9,622 bases of DNA from Betaproteobacteria bacterium. Its GTDB lineage: Bacteria > Pseudomonadota > Gammaproteobacteria > Burkholderiales > Rhodocyclaceae. The translations under genes were made by a program, and so were the position numbers. Below the pieces are notes generated by a model. The model did no database searches. It saw only the letters and a program-made list of their open reading frames with translations, and was not told the origin of the DNA. Below are positions 6,491-9,622 of this stretch, in pieces (position 1 is the first letter of the stretch; each line of letters opens with the position of its first letter). The stretch is from NCBI GenBank assembly GCA_025997075.1, contig BNUC01000134.1, forward strand, positions 1 through 9,622. The letters are read 5' to 3'.

Positions 6491-6707
6491 AGCGGAGCTG
6501 ATTTTTAGAGCGTTTTTACGTTTCGGGGTGAGCGGAGCAAAGCCCAACATTGCGGCCTGTTTCTATCTCTTCATTCCTCTGATACCCGAAATCCCAAAAT
6601 TTGATGAACGAACCGGGTCCAGGGTATCAAAGGGACGACGGGGTATCTGGTCACGCCAGATGAGGCTGCACGCCTTGGCGCAGCCAGTCTTGCGTGCAAC
6701 GCCAAAC

Positions 6708-6742
6708 AAAAAAGCCTTGCGGGCACAATGCAAGGCTTTTTT
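6708..6742 (-). terminator. Rho-independent terminator of the rpsF-priB-rpsR-rplI operon
   Basis: A perfect 13-bp inverted repeat (AAAAAAGCCTTGC 6708-6720 and its complement 6730-6742) closes a 9-base loop. Read on the minus strand it gives a GC-containing hairpin ending in six T, 48 bases after the rplI stop. The same symmetry would also stop plus-strand transcripts. It separates dnaB from the ribosomal-protein genes. Confidence 0.88.
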
Positions 6743-6790
6743 CAGGCGGAAGCTTTGCGGCGGCTTAACCCACCCCAAGGACAAACACGC

Positions 6791-7240
6791 TTACTGCTCG
6801 CCGACCACGACCACTTTGATGGTCGCGACGACATCGGTGTGCAGCGCGATTTCCAATGTTGACTCGCCAATCAACTTGAGCGGGCCGTTCGGCATGCGAA
6901 TGTCGGACTTCTCGACGGTGTAGCCAAGTTCCTTGAGGCCGTCCGCGATATCGTAGTTGGTCACCGAGCCGAAAAGACGACCGTCGACACCCGCCTTGCG
7001 GGCCACGGTCACAGTGACACTTTCCAGCTTGGTGGCGAACTCCTGAGCCGTGGTCAGTTTTTCGGCCGCCGCTTTTTCCAGTTCGGCGCGCTTGGATTCA
7101 AACTCCTTCAACACCACCGGCGTGGCGCGCTTGGCCTTACCGGAAGGAATCAGGAAATTACGGGCATAACCGTCCTTGACCTTGACGAGATCACCGAGGT
7201 TGCCGAGATTGACGACCTTCTCCATCAGAATAATTTGCAT
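6791..7240 (-). CDS. rplI: 50S ribosomal protein L9
   Basis: Large-subunit protein of 149 residues, the usual length. The N-terminal domain begins [32 protein letters not shown], carrying the L9 signature G-x-x-G-x-x-V-x-V-x-x-G-Y-x-R-N-x-L. A long charged connecting helix (about 43-75, Lys/Glu/Ala-rich) leads to the C-terminal domain with GRLFGSVT (about 87-94) and the final [10 protein letters not shown] strand. L9 binds 23S rRNA near the L1 stalk and helps maintain reading-frame fidelity. Start ATG 7240 follows GAGGAAGAG, a good ribosome site, 15 bp after the rpsR stop. It is the last gene of the operon, with a terminator downstream. Confidence 0.98.
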   Translation of the reverse strand: MQIILMEKVVNLGNLGDLVKVKDGYARNFLIPSGKAKRATPVVLKEFESKRAELEKAAAEKLTTAQEFATKLESVTVTVARKAGVDGRLFGSVTNYDIADGLKELGYTVEKSDIRMPNGPLKLIGESTLEIALHTDVVATIKVVVVGEQ

Positions 7241-7255
7241 CGTCTCTTCCTCGCG

Positions 7256-7531
7256 TTATTGATGATTATCGGTGTAGGGCAGCAGCGCCAGGTAGCGCGC
7301 GCGCTTGATGGCCACCGACAGCATGCGTTGATAGCCGGCCTTGGTGCCGGTCAGCCGCGCCGGCATGATCTTGGCGTTCTCGGCGATATATTCCTTGAAG
7401 AGGTCGACATCCTTGTAGTCGATGCTTTCCATCTTCTCGGCGGTGAAGCGGCAGAACTTGCGGCGCTTGAAAAGGCCGCTGCCACGCTTCTTGACGTTCT
7501 TGTCATCTTTCTTCTTGAAGAACCTTGCCAT
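7256..7531 (-). CDS. rpsR: 30S ribosomal protein S18
   Basis: Small-subunit protein of 91 residues that pairs with S6 on the platform of the 30S subunit. The typical sequence is visible: basic N-terminus [16 protein letters not shown], then [43 protein letters not shown] with the S18 motif, and the basic C-terminal [19 protein letters not shown] 7531 is the conserved MARFF start with an AAGGA site seven bases upstream; an upstream codon at 7549 would add six atypical residues. The start lies inside the end of priB: the two frames overlap by 29 bp, and the rpsR ribosome site is within priB, suggesting translational coupling. Confidence 0.97.
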   Translation of the reverse strand: MARFFKKKDDKNVKKRGSGLFKRRKFCRFTAEKMESIDYKDVDLFKEYIAENAKIMPARLTGTKAGYQRMLSVAIKRARYLALLPYTDNHQ

Positions 7532-7832
7532 TTGTATTTCCTTCCTCAAATTCGATCTTTGTCACATGCAGTCTGGGTTGTTTGCTGTTCTTGCTCCGTG
7601 CGGCCAGAAATCCGGTCAGTCGAATCGGCATTCCGGCAGCGACTTCCTGAATCCAGCGGGCCGAATCGCCCAACGCAATGGCCGGGATTTCACACTCGAC
7701 CCACCGTGGACTACCCGCCTCGACCTGTTCCGAACGATGCCCGATCACGCATTCCATTACCGGCACGCCGGCTGGAGTAAAACGCAAGGCCTTGCGCTCG
7801 ATCAGGGTTCCGCTTAGCTCGACACGATTCAG
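7503..7832 (-). CDS. priB: Primosomal replication protein N (PriB), CTG start
   Basis: Single-stranded-DNA-binding OB-fold protein that acts with PriA in loading DnaB at stalled forks. PriB proteins begin with M-N-R-x-E-L-S-G; here the same block reads [23 protein letters not shown], and the codon in the Met position is CTG (rc of 7830-7832). No ATG, GTG or TTG precedes it before the upstream in-frame TAA, while GAGG lies five bases before the CTG. I therefore take CTG as start, giving 109 residues. The alternative TTG at 7787 would lose the first beta strand. Later segments include [35 protein letters not shown] and [11 protein letters not shown]. The gene starts 16 bp after the rpsF stop and its last 29 bp overlap rpsR, so its C-terminal tail is encoded in shared DNA. 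Gene identity is firm; the start is inferred. Confidence 0.9.
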   Translation of the reverse strand: MNRVELSGTLIERKALRFTPAGVPVMECVIGHRSEQVEAGSPRWVECEIPAIALGDSARWIQEVAAGMPIRLTGFLAARSKNSKQPRLHVTKIEFEEGNTNGKVLQEER

Positions 7833-7848
7833 GTTCGCCTCGGCAAAA

Positions 7849-8298
7849 TCAGTCCACCGCCTGCTCTTCGCTTACAGCGGCCTCGGAAGTCTCAGCCTCG
7901 GCAGCCTCCGCAAGCTCGACTGGCGCGGCCTCATCGACAAGCGCTTCGTCGCCTTGCGCTTCCATCATCGACTTCGACTTCTCTTCCTTCATCATCGGAG
8001 AAGGCGTTGTAACAGCCTTTTTCATCTTGATGATCAGATGGCGCAGCACGGCATCGTTAAACTTGAAACCATGTTCGAGCGCGGCCAACACCTCGCCGTT
8101 ACACTCGATGTTCATCAGCACGTAATGCGCCTTGTGCAACTTCTGGATCGGATAGGCCAGTTGACGGCGGCCCCAGTCTTCAAGACGGTGAATCTGGCCG
8201 CCTTGCGCGGCAATGATCGACTTGTAACGTTCGATCATCGCCGGGACCTGTTCGCTTTGGTCCGGATGGACGATGAATACAATTTCGTAATGACGCAT
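7849..8298 (-). CDS. rpsF: 30S ribosomal protein S6
   Basis: Small-subunit platform protein, partner of S18; 149 residues. The globular domain (1-95) is typical: [54 protein letters not shown] and [16 protein letters not shown]. Residues from about 105 on form an Ala/Glu-rich acidic tail ending EEQAVD. E. coli S6 also has an acidic C-terminal tail, modified by the glutamate ligase RimK, but this one is longer than usual and lacks a terminal Glu pair. ATG 8298 has a strong AAGGAGA ribosome site five bases upstream. It is the first gene of the rpsF-priB-rpsR-rplI operon, driven by the promoter at 8370-8398. Confidence 0.97.
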   Translation of the reverse strand: MRHYEIVFIVHPDQSEQVPAMIERYKSIIAAQGGQIHRLEDWGRRQLAYPIQKLHKAHYVLMNIECNGEVLAALEHGFKFNDAVLRHLIIKMKKAVTTPSPMMKEEKSKSMMEAQGDEALVDEAAPVELAEAAEAETSEAAVSEEQAVD

Positions 8299-8319
8299 GA
8301 ACTCTCCTTATGGAAAAAG

Positions 8320-8344
8320 CCCCCCGCCATGCGAACGGTGGAGC
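8320..8344 (-). promoter_or_regulatory. Candidate S6:S18-binding leader hairpin of rpsF
   Basis: In the rpsF leader the minus-strand RNA can fold with GCUCC pairing to GGGGC, enclosing an A-C-C-G stretch and a small UUCG-containing loop. rpsF leaders in many bacteria carry a hairpin with a CCG bulge that mimics the 16S rRNA site and binds the S6:S18 complex to repress the operon. Position and the CCG fit, but I have not computed a fold or matched the full consensus. Confidence 0.3.
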
Positions 8345-8369
8345 AAGGTGGAAAATGAGAAAAGCGACG

Positions 8370-8398
8370 ATTCTATCCGAAAAGCACTTCTCAATCAA
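8370..8398 (-). promoter_or_regulatory. Promoter of the rpsF operon
   Basis: On the minus strand, -35 TTGATT (rc of 8393-8398) is separated by exactly 17 bp from -10 TAGAAT (rc of 8370-8375). Transcription would start near 8363, leaving a leader of about 65 bases before rpsF. The -35 overlaps the last codons of the upstream regulator gene, which ends at 8391. Confidence 0.6.
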
Positions 8399-9452
8399 TG
8401 CGCTTTGAGGTGTGCCCTGGCGTATTTTCCGAGTCTCCGGATGGGATATCCGCCCTTTCCGACTTCTTCTTCGCCAGTAAACGCTTCTCGACCTCGGCCA
8501 GCGGCAAGTGAAGCACCAGTTCCCGTTCCATCAATTTGAGAAGCGGCAACACCTGACCGCCCAGTTCGGCCAGAAACGGCACAACCGCGCTTTCCTGACC
8601 TATACGCAACAGGCCCAGCGCGCGTTCCAGCGTCGGAACAAGCGCCGGAGCAGACGAAGTCGTGGCGGCCTTGCCCGTGATCACGCGGTTGCCACCTGCC
8701 TGCTGCGCTGTCTTCAAGCGCGATCCGGCCAGATCGATCAGCTCGCCGGCCGAGTTGACCACGTCCGCCGGGCTGTTGCTGATGCCGATACTGACGGAGA
8801 GAGAGAGCCGCCGACCATGCACGGCGATGCTGGCCACACGGATGGCCTCGCGCAGCCGGTTGCCGAACGCCTCGCAAACAGCGAAGGACGTTCCCGGCGA
8901 AATCACCGACAACTGGCTGCCGAGGTAGTGTCCCAGGCTGTCTTCCTTGCGTATCTTTCCGAACAGCACGGCGATGAAGCGCTGCAGCAACTGCTTGAGC
9001 ACATCCACCCCATATTCATCGCGTAGGGCGCCTGCGTTGTCGAGCCCCATCACCATGACGCTCACCTCGCTGTTGTGGCGCATGGCGTGAGACATCGCCT
9101 GCAATGCCTGCAATTCGATATATTTGCGCGTAAAAATACCGGTTTCCGGATTCTGGACCTGCTGCTCCAGGTTTTCCTTGAGCTGATTGCGCGCCTGCGA
9201 CAGTTTGAGCAAGGAATCGATGCGGGCCAGCAGTTCCGCGTCTACCGTGCCGCGATTGATGAAATCGGAGGCTCCATGCGCCTTGGCGCACTCGATCGCC
9301 TCTTCATTATCGCCGGAGATCATCAGCATCGGCATCTGCGCCAAACGCGCCAGCCGGGACGAGCGCACCCTGACCAGCAGGCTGTCGCCGTCGAGTACCG
9401 GCAAGGAAAGCGAGCAGATGACGAGTTCGACGGAATGGTCCAGCACAAGCAC
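8391..9452 (-). CDS. Degenerate response-regulator/GGDEF protein, 5'-truncated by an insertion sequence
   Basis: Remnant of a signalling protein with a receiver (REC) domain followed by a GGDEF-fold domain; 353 residues from GTG 9452. The coding-like sequence continues upstream without a stop (YDFREEADGEAAWQ, up to about 9494), then gives way to AT-rich DNA ahead of a transposase gene, so about the first 25 codons of the REC domain are missing. The phosphoacceptor position, normally Asp in a block like L-V-I-x-D-L-x-L-P, is Ser14 (ELVICSLSLPVLDG), and the conserved Lys is Arg67 (DFINRG). In the second domain the GGDEF signature position reads LGSQL (177-181), so diguanylate cyclase activity is unlikely. 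Residues 265-353 form a helical tail ending in a charged segment. It may have been a non-enzymatic regulator before truncation. No normal start codon with a ribosome site remains. It may be treated as a pseudogene. Confidence 0.72.
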   Translation of the reverse strand: MLVLDHSVELVICSLSLPVLDGDSLLVRVRSSRLARLAQMPMLMISGDNEEAIECAKAHGASDFINRGTVDAELLARIDSLLKLSQARNQLKENLEQQVQNPETGIFTRKYIELQALQAMSHAMRHNSEVSVMVMGLDNAGALRDEYGVDVLKQLLQRFIAVLFGKIRKEDSLGHYLGSQLSVISPGTSFAVCEAFGNRLREAIRVASIAVHGRRLSLSVSIGISNSPADVVNSAGELIDLAGSRLKTAQQAGGNRVITGKAATTSSAPALVPTLERALGLLRIGQESAVVPFLAELGGQVLPLLKLMERELVLHLPLAEVEKRLLAKKKSERADIPSGDSENTPGHTSKRID

Positions 9453-9502
9453 CTGCCACGCCGCTTCCCCATCCGCTTCTTCGCGAAAATCGTAAGAGAG
9501 TG

Positions 9503-9531
9503 TTGATATAAATATATATATGCTGTAACAT
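9503..9531 (+). promoter_or_regulatory. Candidate transposase promoter
   Basis: TTGATA (9503-9508) and TAACAT (9526-9531) are separated by 17 bp of alternating TA-rich sequence, 28 bp before the transposase ATG. The -35 is good, the -10 moderate. It points inward to the IS gene, away from the truncated regulator. Confidence 0.4.
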
Positions 9532-9559
9532 TTCCTCGTTGCAAGAAAGGAGGAGAGCG

Positions 9560-9622
9560 ATGGCGACTTGTAAGAAGTGTGGTTCTGAGCGGACGGTGAA
9601 GAGTGGTTTGGTCGGAGGGAGG
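9560..9622 (+). CDS. Transposase, zinc-ribbon N-terminus (partial)
   Basis: Only 21 codons are visible before the right edge. They read MATCKKCGSERTVKSGLVGG, with the C-x-x-C pair Cys4/Cys7 and the CGS-x(4)-K-x-G spacing typical of the zinc-binding N-terminus of IS1-type InsA/transposase and related IS transposases. The ribosome site is excellent: AGGAGG (9548-9553) six bases before ATG 9560. The second Cys pair and the catalytic domain would lie beyond the window, so the family cannot be fixed. Confidence 0.7.
   Translation, partial: MATCKKCGSERTVKSGLVGGR

Larger units (their letters stand above)
6406..6790. other. Intergenic region between rplI and dnaB, no gene seen
   Basis: This 385-bp spacer holds a candidate dnaB promoter (6463-6490) and the rplI terminator (6708-6742). 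Between them are only short inverted repeats, for example TCTGG/CCAGA at 6646-6660 and GATACC/GGTATC at 6581-6586 and 6623-6628. The open frames crossing it on either strand lack ribosome sites and resemble no family I know. I saw no tRNA cloverleaf. Confidence 0.55.
9497..9622 (+). mobile_element. Left end of an insertion sequence (partial)
   Basis: The regulator's coding similarity ends near 9494-9500, and an AT-rich non-coding strip (9501-9532) leads into a transposase start at 9560. The exact IS terminus is estimated to within several bases, because the second end and the target duplication are outside the window. The family is not certain: the zinc-ribbon transposase start suggests an IS1-like or IS1595-like element. 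Confidence 0.6.

Noticed and set aside
5563..6501. Long plus-strand open frame (312 codons) opposite dnaB
   Set aside because: It mirrors the dnaB coding frame, has no family features, and runs past the dnaB start into spacer.
9503..9522. AT-rich tract as a replication origin element
   Set aside because: It is short, has no DnaA-box cluster, and is better explained as the IS end and transposase promoter.

Overview
The window looks like a chromosomal segment of a Betaproteobacterium, possibly of the Nitrosomonadales type. This is inferred from the gene order rpsF-priB-rpsR-rplI followed by dnaB, the priB type, and a moderately high GC content. No rRNA or other taxonomic marker is present, so the assignment below class level is a guess.

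Layout. (1) 1-527, minus strand: N-terminal part of a family-3 solute-binding protein of an amino-acid ABC transporter, running off the left edge. (2) 728-1177, plus strand: a Bcp/PrxQ peroxiredoxin, transcribed divergently from it. (3) 1184-2125: an accessory insert between bcp and phoH. Two ~131-bp near-identical direct repeats built from REP-like palindromes, with a third inverted copy of the terminal palindrome, bracket a HigBA-type toxin-antitoxin module. The toxin carries an apparent one-base deletion near 1400; the antitoxin is intact. (4) 2175-3620: a PIN-PhoH ATPase ending at a strong terminator. (5) 3729-4946: an exported transglutaminase-fold protein in which the expected catalytic cysteine is serine. 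(6) 4996-6405, minus strand: dnaB. (7) 6791-8298, minus strand: the ribosomal/primosomal operon rpsF-priB-rpsR-rplI, with its own promoter, a possible S6:S18 leader element and a downstream terminator. (8) 8391-~9497, minus strand: a response-regulator/GGDEF gene with both active-site signatures degenerate, its 5' end missing. (9) ~9497-9622, plus strand: the left end of an insertion sequence whose zinc-ribbon transposase starts at 9560; it appears to have cut the regulator gene.

How the genes fit together. Most of the minus strand from 8298 down to 4996 is information-processing housekeeping: two 30S proteins, one 50S protein, the primosome protein PriB, and the replicative helicase. PriB and DnaB meet functionally at replication restart. 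The accessory interest is in the repeat-bracketed toxin-antitoxin remnant, the Cys-to-Ser transglutaminase-like protein, the non-AUG (CUG) start required for a complete PriB, and the IS-truncated, apparently non-enzymatic signalling protein. I did not find a clearly new multi-gene system; the unusual points are listed as separate findings.
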